NCBI RefSeq assembly: GCF_014932895.1
Contig: NZ_JACYOF010000013.1
Coordinates: 62,001-126,000, forward strand
Source of the DNA: Bacillus thuringiensis
GTDB lineage: Bacteria > Bacillota > Bacilli > Bacillales > Bacillaceae_G
Reading direction: 5' to 3'
DNA: 64,000 nucleotides
The position numbers were made by a program, and so were the translations under genes. Positions 46,096 to 55,433 of this stretch are shown here, one piece after another. Below the pieces are notes generated by a model that did no database searches, had not been told where the DNA came from, and saw only the letters and a list, made by a program, of their open reading frames with translations. Position 1 is the first letter of the stretch. Every line of letters begins with the position of its first letter.

Positions 46096-46701
46096 ATGAG
46101 AATGGATAAAAGTAAATTTATAAAAATCGCTACTTCAATAGGAGTGTCATCTTTTTTATTAACGGGCTGTGGTGATTATGAAGAAGAAAATGCACAACAA
46201 GAAAGTACCGCTGTTAAAACAGATGGTACGAAGCAAGAAAATGAAGAAGAAACATTAAATTGTGATGATAAAGCCCCAACAACGGAAAATGTAGAAAAAG
46301 ATGAGTTATGTAAGGGGAATAATCCGTCATTTTCATCTTATCATGAAAACTCGCATTTACCGATACTTCCATTCGTAGCAGGATATTTATTAGCAAATAG
46401 AACCTCAAATATGAATTATACAGTAAAACAAAATGTAATGAAGAAACCATACACAAACAATGTTATTCCTTATCGTGAAAAGGATGAGAGGAGAACTGGC
46501 GGCAGCAGTGGTGGAGGATATTACGGTGGAACTAGTAGCAACAATTCTTCAAATAAAGTTGATTTAAATAAGCAACAGTCAAATCCATCAAATAAAGTGA
46601 CGCCAGATACAAATACACCAAAATCATCTACGACACAAACGCCGAAAGTAAATTCTGGTTCAAGTGGCATTGGGAACGCAAAAGCGCCAGCGGGATCATA
46701 A
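46096..46701 (+). CDS. YgiB-like lipoprotein
   Basis: 201 residues. Signal peptide with lipobox LTGC (cysteine at about residue 25), an acidic linker, then glycine/serine-rich and S/N/T/P-rich tails (GGSSGGGYYGGTSSNNSSNK), so a surface-exposed disordered protein. It precedes a glutathionylspermidine synthase-like gene by 20 bases, the same pairing as E. coli ygiB-ygiC. Role unknown. Confidence 0.7.
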   Translation: MRMDKSKFIKIATSIGVSSFLLTGCGDYEEENAQQESTAVKTDGTKQENEEETLNCDDKAPTTENVEKDELCKGNNPSFSSYHENSHLPILPFVAGYLLANRTSNMNYTVKQNVMKKPYTNNVIPYREKDERRTGGSSGGGYYGGTSSNNSSNKVDLNKQQSNPSNKVTPDTNTPKSSTTQTPKVNSGSSGIGNAKAPAGS

Positions 46702-46721
46702 AGCGAAAGGATAATAGAGTC

Positions 46722-47969
46722 ATGTATACAGAACAAGAACAGAAAGAGTATATGAAAGTATGGTTTTCACTTGCGGAAGAAGCTGGTCGAAATGGGTTTA
46801 CGTGGCCGAGTCTATTAGAGAATGAAGAATGGAATCAATATATGGCAACAGGGATGTATCGTATGCCGATAAACACTTATACCGCTATCTCGAAAGCGAC
46901 AGAAGAAATTATGTATGTGTTATATAGAACGTATCAATATATTGTAAATACGACAGAAGATTTTCAAAAACTTGGATTCCCAGCTGAAACGTGGGAAATT
47001 GCGAGAATGAAACATACTGGTTTGTTTTCATATTTCACAAGATTTGATTTTATCGTAAATGGTGATGATATTAAATTAATAGAAGTAAATTGTGACACTC
47101 CAACAGGTTATTTAGAACCGTCTGTCGCAAATGAAGTGTTGTGCCGTTTTCACGATGTAAATCACCCAAATCATATTGAAGAGCATATAGTACAGGCGTG
47201 GGAACAAATTAAACATGACTATAATATAGGTAATGAAGAGACGATATATTTTACTAGTTATGATTGGCACGATGAAGACCGTCAAACAGTTCAATTTTTA
47301 AGAAGTTATTGCTTAAATCACGCCACGGAGTATGTAGGAATTCAAGATATCGTCGTTGCGGAGGATGGCATATATACACCGAGTGGAGAAAGAATTAAAT
47401 ATTTATATAGACTTTATCCAATGGAATATTTAGTGTCGGACGTCGATAAGAATGGAAAAAGGATTGGTTTGCAATTTTTAGATCATATTGCGCAAGGAAG
47501 AGTGAAAATTATTAACCCACCAGCCGCGTTTGTTATGCAAAATAAAAGTGTACTCGCATTAATTTGGAAGCTTTACGAAGAAGCGATTTTCTTTGAAGAA
47601 GAAGAGCGAAACATTATTAATAAATATTTCCTACCAACATATTTTACAAATAAGCCATTTTTAGAAAGAAATGAATCATATGTTTCAAAACCCCTATATG
47701 GGCGTGAAGGCGGCGGAGTATCTATATACGAAAATGATGAACTAATAGCTGAAGATAAAAACGACTATTACTTTGAACAACGGAAAATATACCAACAATA
47801 CATAGAAATGCCTGACTATACCATTGACACATGGGATGGTCCGTATACTGGTAAACTACTAATTGGTTCACACTGTATAAGCGGAAGGGCAGCGGGTTTA
47901 TTTTTACGTGTAGGTGAGAAAATAACGGGAAACTTATCGATGTTTACTGGGGTTACGATTGAAGGGTAA
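46722..47969 (+). CDS. Glutathionylspermidine synthase-family ATP-grasp protein (YgiC-like)
   Basis: 415 residues. IKLIEVNCDTPTGYLEPSVA near 108-130, SKPLYGREGGGVSIYEN near 323 and the ends fit the C-terminal ATP-grasp synthetase domain of glutathionylspermidine synthase as found in YgiC/YjfC; the amidase domain is absent. It probably ligates an amine to a carboxylate; substrates in Bacillus unknown. Co-transcribed with the lipoprotein gene. The start follows GAAAGGA. Confidence 0.85.
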   Translation: MYTEQEQKEYMKVWFSLAEEAGRNGFTWPSLLENEEWNQYMATGMYRMPINTYTAISKATEEIMYVLYRTYQYIVNTTEDFQKLGFPAETWEIARMKHTGLFSYFTRFDFIVNGDDIKLIEVNCDTPTGYLEPSVANEVLCRFHDVNHPNHIEEHIVQAWEQIKHDYNIGNEETIYFTSYDWHDEDRQTVQFLRSYCLNHATEYVGIQDIVVAEDGIYTPSGERIKYLYRLYPMEYLVSDVDKNGKRIGLQFLDHIAQGRVKIINPPAAFVMQNKSVLALIWKLYEEAIFFEEEERNIINKYFLPTYFTNKPFLERNESYVSKPLYGREGGGVSIYENDELIAEDKNDYYFEQRKIYQQYIEMPDYTIDTWDGPYTGKLLIGSHCISGRAAGLFLRVGEKITGNLSMFTGVTIEG

Positions 47970-48595
47970 TGTGTATGTAAAACGGTAAGTATTATTTCAT
48001 TACAGGAAGAATATTTAGAATCTTCTAGGTGTGGAATTAGGTAATATAAAAATTGTTGAAATGAGTAAATAATAAATTTGATTACAACATTTTAAGGAGA
48101 TTAACTTTCAATGGAAAAAAAGCTATTAACATAGCAGCTTCCTATATTAATTCCTCTTAGGATTAGACAGCGTAGGGTGTTAAAAAAATAGTGGACCGTG
48201 CCACAGGTAACTTAGTTGCTAAGGAACTAATCATTGAGAATGATTGCCTAGTAAAATATGAAGTAGATGATGAAAAAATAGTGAATTCTTAATAGATATC
48301 TTAAATAATTTACAGATATTAAAAAACTATATAAATTAATTTATAATAGACTTTTTCACAGCAAAAAATATGAGGTTGAATGTAAACTGCAAATAGTATT
48401 TCACACATCGTAATAGAGGGCCCTAGGATAGAGCTGTAAAGTCAGCTATTCTAGGGCTTTGCTTATTGTGTTTTACTATTGTACTTATTCATTTTACAAT
48501 AGAGTGGATAATTAAGTTAAAGATTAAGAAAAATGTGATAATATATTTGTATATAAGGTTAAAATTAAATATATGGGGTTAGTGGAGGAACCGAT
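47970..48595. other. Intergenic region with decayed gene and terminator
   Basis: A frame from ATG 48111 has stops early, but VDRATGNLVAKELIIENDCL then VKYEVDDEKIVNS at 48190-48292 looks protein-like and ends at TAA 48290-48292. It is a probable remnant of a small gene. The AAC(3) gene's promoter should be near 48540. Confidence 0.4.
48419..48462 (+). terminator. Intrinsic terminator
   Basis: GCCCTAGGATAGAGCTG and CAGCTATTCTAGGGC pair with one mismatch, then TTTGCTT. Confidence 0.7.
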
Positions 48596-49402
48596 ATGAA
48601 AATGAATGAAATAGTAGCAAGTACACAATTTCCGAATACAATTGAAACGATTACAAGCGATTTAAAGGCATTAGGAGTCGAAAAAGGAATGACAATTATC
48701 GTTCATTCGTCATTAAGTTCTATCGGGTGGATCTCTGGTGGGGCGGTTGCGGTAGTAGAAGCGTTAATGAGAGTTGTTACGGAAGAAGGAACAATTATTA
48801 TGCCAACACAATCTTCAGATTTATCCGATCCGAAACATTGGTCAAGACCTCCTGTACCTGAAGAATGGTGGCAGATTATCCGTGATAACGTCCCAGCATT
48901 TGATCCACGCATTACACCAACAAGAGGAATGGGAGAAATAGTTGAATGTTTTCGTACATACCCAAATGTAGTACGCAGTAATCATCCATTAGGAAGTTTT
49001 GCTGCATGGGGGCAACATGCAGAGGAAATAACAATGAATCATTCGCTATCAATGAGTTTTGGAGAGGAATCACCGTTAAGAAAAATATACGATTTAGACG
49101 GATACATATTATTAATTGGTGTTGGATATGATTCCAATACGTCTGTTCATTTATCTGAAGTACGTTCTGGTGCATGTGAGTTAATAAAAGTAGGCGCACC
49201 TATTTTAGAAAACGGTGAGAGAGTATGGAAAGAGTTTGTTGAAATGGATTATGAATCTGATACGTTTGTAGAAATTGGTGTCGAATTTGAGCGGAAAGGA
49301 ACTGTAACAAACGGAAAAATAGGGAATGCAACGTGCCGTCTTATGAAGCAACGTGATATAGTTGACTTTGGAACAGAATGGTTTCGTAAGAAAAATCAGT
49401 AA
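48596..49402 (+). CDS. Aminoglycoside N3-acetyltransferase-like protein (AAC(3) family)
   Basis: 268 residues. [20 protein letters not shown] near 35-54, [25 protein letters not shown] and [13 protein letters not shown] fit the AAC(3)/FrbF family, which uses acetyl-CoA to acetylate antibiotic amino groups. B. anthracis has a close homologue (BA2930), known by structure. ATG follows GTGGAGG by 9 bases. Next gene begins 12 bases later. Confidence 0.85.
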   Translation: MKMNEIVASTQFPNTIETITSDLKALGVEKGMTIIVHSSLSSIGWISGGAVAVVEALMRVVTEEGTIIMPTQSSDLSDPKHWSRPPVPEEWWQIIRDNVPAFDPRITPTRGMGEIVECFRTYPNVVRSNHPLGSFAAWGQHAEEITMNHSLSMSFGEESPLRKIYDLDGYILLIGVGYDSNTSVHLSEVRSGACELIKVGAPILENGERVWKEFVEMDYESDTFVEIGVEFERKGTVTNGKIGNATCRLMKQRDIVDFGTEWFRKKNQ

Positions 49403-49414
49403 GGGATGGTTACA

Positions 49415-50104
49415 ATGAAGGGGAAAAAGGTATTAATTACGAGCGGTGGTTGCTTAGAAAAATGGGACCAAGTACGTGGACATACGAATATGGCGAAAGG
49501 AACAATTGGGAGAATAATCGCGGAAGAACTTATAGCTAAAGGGGCGCACGTTATATATTTACACGGTTATTTCGCTGAGAAACCGGATGATGTAAATAAT
49601 CAATTAGAATTACATCCATTTGAAGGAATTGTTGATTTGCAAGATAAAATGAAAAGTATAATCGCACATGAAAAGGTCGATGCAGTCATTATGGCAGCAG
49701 CTGGATCAGATTGGATTGTTGAGAAGATTTGTGATCAAGGTGGTAATGTTCTTGATATGAATGGGAAAATTTCTAGTGATATTGCACCGATAATACATTT
49801 TCAAAAGGCACCGAAAGTATTAAAACAAATAAAAGAGTGGGATCCAGAAACGATTCTTGTCGGTTTTAAATTAGAAAGTGATGTAAGTGATGAAGTGTTA
49901 TTTGAACGAGCGCATAAAAGAATGAAAGAAGCTAAGGCGAATGTTATGATAGCGAACTCACCACATTCTTTATACTCCAGAGCTGCAGTTCATCACGTAA
50001 TTGGAAAAGACGGTAATGTGAAATTATGCAATGGAAAAGATGAAACAGCAAAAGAAATAGTTAGTAAGTTAGAACGATTGTGCGGCCGAATAACAGTTTT
50101 GTAA
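49415..50104 (+). CDS. CoaB-like flavoprotein domain (phosphopantothenoylcysteine ligase fold)
   Basis: 229 residues from ATG 49415 (AAGGGATGG before it). KVLITSGGCLEKWDQVRGHTN at the start, NMAKGTIGRIIAEEL, DAVIMAAAGSDW near 90, and the end GFKLESD fit the DFP domain that joins cysteine to 4'-phosphopantothenate. It lacks the CoaC decarboxylase half, so is either a secondary enzyme or a paralogue. Follows the AAC(3) gene closely, suggesting one mRNA. Confidence 0.75.
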   Translation: MKGKKVLITSGGCLEKWDQVRGHTNMAKGTIGRIIAEELIAKGAHVIYLHGYFAEKPDDVNNQLELHPFEGIVDLQDKMKSIIAHEKVDAVIMAAAGSDWIVEKICDQGGNVLDMNGKISSDIAPIIHFQKAPKVLKQIKEWDPETILVGFKLESDVSDEVLFERAHKRMKEAKANVMIANSPHSLYSRAAVHHVIGKDGNVKLCNGKDETAKEIVSKLERLCGRITVL

Positions 50105-50197
50105 ATTAAAGATTGTAGAAGAGGATTCAGCCGCATAATATGTAATAAATTATGCCATTGGATATTCATATCGAATAATCGGTTAGGAGTGGATCCT

Positions 50198-50671
50198 ATG
50201 GAACAATTATTAAAGCAAGCTATTAAATTGAGAAATGAAAAAAAATATACGAAGGCGAAAGAAATATTGATTGGATTAACAAACTTTACAAAGGATGCAG
50301 AAGTACTGTATCAATGTGCTTGGATACACGATGTCATGGGACTGGAAACAGAAGCAATTCCGTATTATGAGCAGGCAATTGCAAATGGACTTGATGGAGA
50401 ATCCCTCTGCGGTGCTTATATTGGTTTAGGGAGTACATATCGTTGTATAGGGGAGTATGAAAAGGCGATTGTGGTATTAGAAGCTGGGGTGAAGACATTC
50501 CCGGAGAACGATCCGATGAAAGTATTTTTATCACTAGCGAAATATAACGTAAACGATCACGAAGAAGCAATGAAATTATTGCTTGAAACAGTCGTAAAAG
50601 TAGACGAAGTAAAAGAATTTGAACGTGCGATTTCATTTTATAAAGACCATTTAAATGAGGTTTTTAAATAG
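50198..50671 (+). CDS. Tetratricopeptide-repeat protein
   Basis: 157 residues with TPR pattern: YTKAKEILIGLTNFTKDAEV, then AIPYYEQAIANGLDGESLCG, then YEKAIVVLEAGVKTFPENDP. ATG 50198 has TAGGAG 9 bases before it. Cytoplasmic protein-interaction scaffold; partner unknown. Coupled closely to the next gene. Confidence 0.8.
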   Translation: MEQLLKQAIKLRNEKKYTKAKEILIGLTNFTKDAEVLYQCAWIHDVMGLETEAIPYYEQAIANGLDGESLCGAYIGLGSTYRCIGEYEKAIVVLEAGVKTFPENDPMKVFLSLAKYNVNDHEEAMKLLLETVVKVDEVKEFERAISFYKDHLNEVFK

Positions 50672-50687
50672 AGGAGTGAACGAACGT

Positions 50688-51743
50688 ATGAATGTATCCA
50701 TATCCCGAAGGCGAAAGAGCATTTGGATCGGGACTGTAGCTATCATTATGCTTTCAAACTATTTATTGTATGCCCTTCCTATTGTACCAGCTGCTCCGAA
50801 AGAAGTAGTGCTTGGTTCGTTATTAGATTTCTTATTCGTTATTCCAGTTATCACGTATTTCTTTATTATTCGAAAAAGATATTCGTTAACGTACATTTTT
50901 CCTGTCATAATAGCTGGTTATTTATTTGCAAGATTTATTATTCCAAGCGACTATTTACAAGCCTTTTCATTCGTTTCTTATATAATAGTTGCAGGAGAAA
51001 TTGCATTTGTAGGTTTAGAATTACTCCTTCTATATAAAATTGTTAGGATGCTTCCTAAAATAGTAGATAGATATAAAGAATATATAAGAGAGTATTCGTC
51101 ATTTTCTTATGCAATTGATGCAGCGGTTGATGCTACTATGAAAAGAAATAAAGTAGTAGATGTAATACTGACTGAGTGCAAATTAATCTATTATGCGTTT
51201 TTATCGTGGTGTGTAAAAGTACCAGATGGTAAATTCACATATTCTTATCACAAAAAGACCGGTGCAATAGGTGTTTATATCATGATTATTCACGCGACAG
51301 CAATTGAAAGTATCGGTTTTCATTATTTACTTCATCAATGGAATCCAGTAATAGCTTGGATTTTACTCATATTAAACGTATATGCGATAATTTATTTTTT
51401 AGCTGAAATTCAAGCGATGCGTAAAAATCCAATTGTCATAACAGAAGAACAAGTAATCATTCAAATTGGATTAGGAAAGAAAGTTGCTATGCCATTTACG
51501 CAAATTGATAACATAATATTTTATAAAGGCGAACCGCTAACGAAAGAAGAAGAAAAAGAGGTACTTGATGCAAAAGTTATAGAGTTCATAAAAGAACCTC
51601 CAACTTTTGAAATAACGTTAAAAGAGCCGATAAAAGCGCAGTTGTTATATGGATTTTCTAAAACAGTGAGCCGTGTGCATTTAAATATTGATGAGGAACG
51701 GAAATTTTATGATGCGGTTACAGAGAGGTTAAAACGTGAGTAA
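50688..51743 (+). CDS. Multi-pass membrane protein with cytoplasmic tail
   Basis: 351 residues. Hydrophobic segments at about 12-30, 40-60, 64-80 and 85-115, plus two more around 195-245. The C-terminal 100 residues are soluble and charged. Some B. cereus relatives carry the label beta-carotene monooxygenase-like, for which I see no catalytic evidence. ATG follows GAGGAGTGAACGAACGT. Function unknown. Confidence 0.65.
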   Translation: MNVSISRRRKSIWIGTVAIIMLSNYLLYALPIVPAAPKEVVLGSLLDFLFVIPVITYFFIIRKRYSLTYIFPVIIAGYLFARFIIPSDYLQAFSFVSYIIVAGEIAFVGLELLLLYKIVRMLPKIVDRYKEYIREYSSFSYAIDAAVDATMKRNKVVDVILTECKLIYYAFLSWCVKVPDGKFTYSYHKKTGAIGVYIMIIHATAIESIGFHYLLHQWNPVIAWILLILNVYAIIYFLAEIQAMRKNPIVITEEQVIIQIGLGKKVAMPFTQIDNIIFYKGEPLTKEEEKEVLDAKVIEFIKEPPTFEITLKEPIKAQLLYGFSKTVSRVHLNIDEERKFYDAVTERLKRE

Positions 51744-51772
51744 TGCAATAAAATTTCATCACGCGTAGTAAA

Positions 51773-51803
51773 AACTCCTTCTAAAAAAGAAGGAGTTTTT
51801 ATT
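51773..51803 (+). terminator. Intrinsic terminator
   Basis: ACTCCTTCT and AGAAGGAGT pair around AAAAA (perfect 9-bp stem), followed by five Ts. Confidence 0.85.
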
Positions 51804-52138
51804 GTGTAATTGTAGATAACATTATATAAACATAATAAACAGCTATATACTTCTTTATCACCATATAAACGGATATAATTAAGGGTAGAAATAACATAAG
51901 GGGAAACAAAATAATGAATAAATTATGTACATCAAAAATTGAAATTATAGAAAGAAAAATCAGGTGAAATGATAGCTGATGCATATGCATTAAAACAATA
52001 ATGTGAAAAAACCGCAAGTATTGAGCTTGTGAGTTTTCATCGTAAACTATCAGAAAATATGGTAAAATTAAATAGTAACTTAAGGTACGGTTGGTTGTTC
52101 AATTATCACTTCTCCGGGTAGGAGGGGGGTGATAATAC
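51804..52138. other. Intergenic region before the small peptide gene
   Basis: AT-rich. A 17-codon ORF at 51914 (MNKLCTSKIEIIERKIR) stops at once and looks decayed. The GGTAGGAGG site just before 52139 belongs to the small peptide. Confidence 0.35.
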
Positions 52139-52231
52139 GTGAGTGAAATTGCGTTGCTACTGCAAGGTGGACTGTTTCTCGTTGCATTGTTAACGTTCGT
52201 TGTCGTTTTAATAGACAAGCTCAAAAAATAA
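52139..52231 (+). CDS. 30-residue holin-like / type I toxin-like peptide
   Basis: GTG start with AGGAGGGGGG 8-17 bases before it. The peptide begins SEIALLLQGGLFLVALLTF and ends LIDKLKK: one membrane helix with a charged C-terminus. This is the make-up of the putative holin-like toxins (Fst/TxpA-like type I toxins) of Firmicutes. A terminator hairpin begins at the stop codon. In known systems an antisense RNA overlaps this 3' end; one is not proven here. Too short for usual ORF calling. Confidence 0.6.
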   Translation: MSEIALLLQGGLFLVALLTFVVVLIDKLKK

Positions 52232-52265
52232 CAACCCACCTATGCCAATAGAATGTGGGTTGTTT
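52232..52265 (+). terminator. Terminator at the small peptide gene
   Basis: AACCCACCTATGCC and GAATGTGGGTT pair imperfectly, with GTTTTG after. The stop codon lies at its foot. Confidence 0.7.
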
Positions 52266-52319
52266 TGTTTGTAAGAAACAAATAGGATAAATGAACAATC
52301 CAATCTGCTAAGTTACGTG

Positions 52320-52352
52320 GACTAGTGTGTAGCCGCACACTAGTCTTTTTTA
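52320..52352 (+). terminator. Second terminator
   Basis: ACTAGTGTG and GCACACTAGT pair around TAGCC-type loop and are followed by CTTTTTT. It is a second plus-strand stop 55 bases after the first. Confidence 0.75.
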
Positions 52353-52459
52353 TTTATATACAATTTATAATTGGTTTATGTGATTGTATTGTTCTTTTCA
52401 TACTTATTATAACATAGTGTCTTTTCATCAAGAAAGGAGACCGTATGTTCTAATTCCGA

Positions 52460-53281
52460 TTAAATAGAAGGTGCTGTTTCTTTAAATAGCCCATCCATAT
52501 ACTGTTTTAAAGTTTGGATATAAAATTCCTGCTTATTAATATTATTTACTCCGACAATTGGCGATGGAAGTTCATATCTCTTTTCTGATAAATGAACGAC
52601 AACGTCAAAGATATCAAACAGACGAATGAAACAGAACAGGCCATCTTTATCACTTAATAAAATAAAGTAATGGTTTTCACTATTTGTATTTAATGTATTC
52701 CATAAAGAACTTTTGCTTAAATCTCGAACAATGCTCTTTTCTTTTAATTCCATGAAATCGGCATTTGATAGAATGTTAGAAATATCAATCGCATCTGGAT
52801 CTTCAAAGTAGCCATCAACTGCTTGTACAGCGAAAGTATAAGCCATTTTTAATACACTCATTTTGTATTTACGGTTATCTAAAAGTAATTCACGTTGAAT
52901 AGAGCTAGCGACTTTCGTTACTCTTTCTTCTTTCCAAATTTCATTATGTAGTGAAATATCGTGCTTTTTACATAGTTTCATAATTAATGCATTGGAATAA
53001 AGTATTTCATCACTTACTTCAACAACATCTGTCTCAGCAGCCGCAAGTTCCTCACCATGTTCATTCGTATAGAGAGGGGAATCGATTTGTTTTTTCATTT
53101 GCTCAATCTTATATTGACTTAATTTATGCCTAATTAAAGGACGATCAACATTTGTTGTCATTTGTTCATGGCAAGAATCACAAATTGAGTTTGTAAAATA
53201 ATATCCACATAATATTTCCGGGATGACATATTGTTCACTCAGTTCTTTCGTATCTTTTCTGCAAATGATGCATTGTGTCAT
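52460..53281 (-). CDS. HNH_5-like zinc-finger protein lacking the usual catalytic His
   Basis: 273 residues from the ATG at 53281 (AAGGTGAT before it); the frame is open 38 codons upstream. The N-terminus MTQCIICRKDTKELSEQYVI...CGYY...CDSCHEQM has the two CxxC pairs of HNH_5 proteins, but where EHxIP is usual the text reads EQYVIP, so His is missing. The remaining 220 residues are unrecognised. The nuclease may be inactive, a zinc scaffold only. Divergent from the AI-2E-type permease. Confidence 0.55.
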   Translation of the reverse strand: MTQCIICRKDTKELSEQYVIPEILCGYYFTNSICDSCHEQMTTNVDRPLIRHKLSQYKIEQMKKQIDSPLYTNEHGEELAAAETDVVEVSDEILYSNALIMKLCKKHDISLHNEIWKEERVTKVASSIQRELLLDNRKYKMSVLKMAYTFAVQAVDGYFEDPDAIDISNILSNADFMELKEKSIVRDLSKSSLWNTLNTNSENHYFILLSDKDGLFCFIRLFDIFDVVVHLSEKRYELPSPIVGVNNINKQEFYIQTLKQYMDGLFKETAPSI

Positions 53282-53430
53282 TTTTATCACCTTTACCTGC
53301 AAATTTGTATATAATCTCATTGTAGTGTATTTATTGGTATTTTGGAATATTGTAAAGGAAAATATTATGTGAAATTCATGTTTATTTTGGTACAATGAAG
53401 AGAAGTGCTAGTTTAAAGGAGGACGTTTTT

Positions 53431-54516
53431 TTGAAATCGAAAGTGCACTTTTGGACATTAGAAGTGCTGATGGTTGTAGGGATCATATTTATTTGCACAA
53501 AAATATCGTTTCTATTTCAACCGATTGGTATCTTCATATCAACGTTGTTTTTCCCAATCTTAATCGCGTTATTTTTATACTTCATATTTAATCCATTGTT
53601 AGTCTTTTTGGAGAATAAAAAAGTACCTAGAGGTTTAGCGATTTTACTACTGTATATTTTTATCATTACATTAACTGGAGTTGCCATTGGAGTAGTTGTT
53701 CCAACGATCTCACAACAGCTAATGGATTTAGTGAAAAATATGCCGACCTATATAAAAGAGGGAAAAGTATACATACAAGAATTATCTCATCATAGGTTGT
53801 TTGAATGGTTATCTACACAAAACTATGTTTCCATTGAAACAATTGAAAAAAATGCGATTGAATACCTAAAAGATATACCAAACACAATTACGTCGAGTGC
53901 AACGGCTTTATTTGGTATTATCACGAACGTTGCGTTAGTCATATTTACAGTACCGTTCATATTATTTTATATGTTTAAAGATGGACATGCCTTTCCAGGA
54001 AAAGCGGTTAGCTTATTACCAGAGTCTTACCGTGAAGAGGGTCTTCGCATTATTAAAGAGACGAACGAAACATTATCTGCATATATTCAAGGGCAAGCAC
54101 TCGTTTGTATATTTGTAGGTGCTTTTACTTTCATCGGTTATTTAATTATCGATTTACCTTACGCTTTCGTTTTAGGAATTATTGCAGCATTTACAAATAT
54201 CATTCCTAACTTAGGTCCATTTATTGGTGCGGCACCAGCTGTTATTGTAGGTCTGTTCGTATCACCAATGCAAGCTTTGTACGTAATTATCATCGTAACA
54301 ATTGTACAACAGTTTGAAAGTAACATCATTTCACCGCGTATTATGAGCTCGAAATTAAACATCCACCCGTTAACAATTATTATCTTAATTTTAGGAGTAG
54401 GTAACTTCGCAGGAATCATCGGAATGATTTTAGCAGTGCCCGTTTATGCAGTAACAAAAACTGTTGTTTCGAACTTAGTGAGATTGTTTAAGACGAAACG
54501 AAGTAATCGGAAATAG
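53431..54516 (+). CDS. AI-2E-type membrane transporter
   Basis: 361 residues with about seven hydrophobic segments, PRGLAILLLY and the family motif near 265-290 (AFTNIIPNLGPFIGAAPAVI). The family contains proposed AI-2 exporters and sodium/proton antiporters. TTG 53431 is the start: AAAGGAGG lies 8 bases before it. The frame extends to 53395 without a ribosome site. Substrate unknown. Confidence 0.85.
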   Translation: MKSKVHFWTLEVLMVVGIIFICTKISFLFQPIGIFISTLFFPILIALFLYFIFNPLLVFLENKKVPRGLAILLLYIFIITLTGVAIGVVVPTISQQLMDLVKNMPTYIKEGKVYIQELSHHRLFEWLSTQNYVSIETIEKNAIEYLKDIPNTITSSATALFGIITNVALVIFTVPFILFYMFKDGHAFPGKAVSLLPESYREEGLRIIKETNETLSAYIQGQALVCIFVGAFTFIGYLIIDLPYAFVLGIIAAFTNIIPNLGPFIGAAPAVIVGLFVSPMQALYVIIIVTIVQQFESNIISPRIMSSKLNIHPLTIIILILGVGNFAGIIGMILAVPVYAVTKTVVSNLVRLFKTKRSNRK

Positions 54517-54528
54517 TATATGTTGAGA

Positions 54529-54560
54529 AAGATACACCGCTTTTTATGTGGTGTATCTTT
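54529..54560 (+). terminator. Terminator of the AI-2E-type gene
   Basis: AAGATACACC and GGTGTATCTT pair (10 bp) around GCTTTTTATGT, then TT. Confidence 0.8.
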
Positions 54561-54663
54561 TGTTTGTTAAATCAGTATTAAATAGTTTATTAATGCAATG
54601 TTATTATATATTTTTCATGTATCAAATTTGACAGTAAGCTTGTGTGATATAAACTCTATAAAA

Positions 54664-54723
54664 CTAAGTGGAATCCCTCTGAACTATCCAAATCATTTCT
54701 TTACAACGTGCTATCAACATCAT
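54664..54723 (-). CDS. Possible 19-residue peptide at the end of the YrzI array
   Basis: ATG ATG start on the minus strand with GAAAGGAGTCG upstream; reads MMLIARCKEMIWIVQRDST. It has a good ribosome site but no YrzI resemblance and may be a truncated member or nothing. Confidence 0.3.
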   Translation of the reverse strand: MMLIARCKEMIWIVQRDST

Positions 54724-54757
54724 AATCGACTCCTTTCAATTTTATATATTTAAACGA

Positions 54758-54898
54758 TTATAGGTGAGTGTAGTATTTGCTCCTACGATCTCGAATTTCG
54801 TCCATAATCTTTTTGTATTGTTGCTCTTGCTTTAGCTCATTTTGAGATATCGTTTCTTTTTGAATCGTAATAGTTAAAAAGAAAAGGTGAAACTTCAT
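54758..54898 (-). CDS. YrzI-family small protein, copy 1
   Basis: 46 residues beginning MKFHLFFLTITIQKETISQN with GAAAGGAGG ahead. The family plan is a short hydrophobic start FFLTITI, then a charged helix and an aromatic end (RSKYYTHL). B. subtilis YrzI is the reference, function unknown. Last member of a six-copy minus-strand array, 27 bases after copy 2. Confidence 0.75.
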   Translation of the reverse strand: MKFHLFFLTITIQKETISQNELKQEQQYKKIMDEIRDRRSKYYTHL

Positions 54899-54925
54899 AA
54901 GTGAATTCCTCCTTTCAAATCGGAA

Positions 54926-55066
54926 TTACAGATGACTACAGTAATGACTTTGTCTTTCTTTTACATGATCCATAGCCTGTTTAATTTGTCGTTCATGAAG
55001 TATTTCAGACTCAGAAAATTTATTTTTTTGAATGGTAATGGTTAAAAAGAATACTTTAAATTTCAT
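54926..55066 (-). CDS. YrzI-family small protein, copy 2
   Basis: 46 residues: MKFKVFFLTITIQKNKFSES, closing VKERQSHYCSHL. AAGGAGC ahead. Shares ten of the first thirteen residues with copies 3 and 4. Confidence 0.75.
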   Translation of the reverse strand: MKFKVFFLTITIQKNKFSESEILHERQIKQAMDHVKERQSHYCSHL

Positions 55067-55091
55067 TAGATATTGCTCCTTTATAAGTTAT

Positions 55092-55235
55092 TTAAAAAAG
55101 ACGGTTGTAAACAGAGGATTGACGCTCTTTTACTTCATCCATAATAGTTTGAATGTGTTGCTCACGTGAAATTTCTTCCTGGGAAAGTTTACGTTTTTAA
55201 ATAGTAATGGTTAAAAAGAATGCTTTAAATTTCAT
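55092..55235 (-). pseudogene. YrzI-family copy 3, interrupted by an in-frame stop
   Basis: Begins MKFKAFFLTITI, then TAA (55197-55199) where copies 1, 2, 4 and 6 have CAA (Gln). The frame then continues KRKLSQEEISREQHIQTIMD to its normal end VYNRLF. One C-to-T change in the coding strand explains it. Confidence 0.8.
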
Positions 55236-55261
55236 TAGATTTTAGCTCCTTTAGTATTTAT

Positions 55262-55405
55262 TTAGAACAGACGATTGTAATAAGAAGATTGAATCTCTTT
55301 TACTTCGTCCATAGTAGTTTGAACGTGTTGATCGTGTAAAATCTCATTTTGTGAAAGCTTACGTTTTTGAATGGTAATAGTTAAAAAGAATGCTTTAAAT
55401 TTCAT
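55262..55405 (-). CDS. YrzI-family small protein, copy 4
   Basis: 47 residues: MKFKAFFLTITIQKRKLSQN, closing IQSSYYNRLF. AAGGAGC ahead. Nearly identical to pseudogene copy 3 at both ends, so these are a recent duplication. Confidence 0.78.
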   Translation of the reverse strand: MKFKAFFLTITIQKRKLSQNEILHDQHVQTTMDEVKEIQSSYYNRLF

Positions 55406-55433
55406 TCAGATATTGCTCCTTTAAAATATATTT

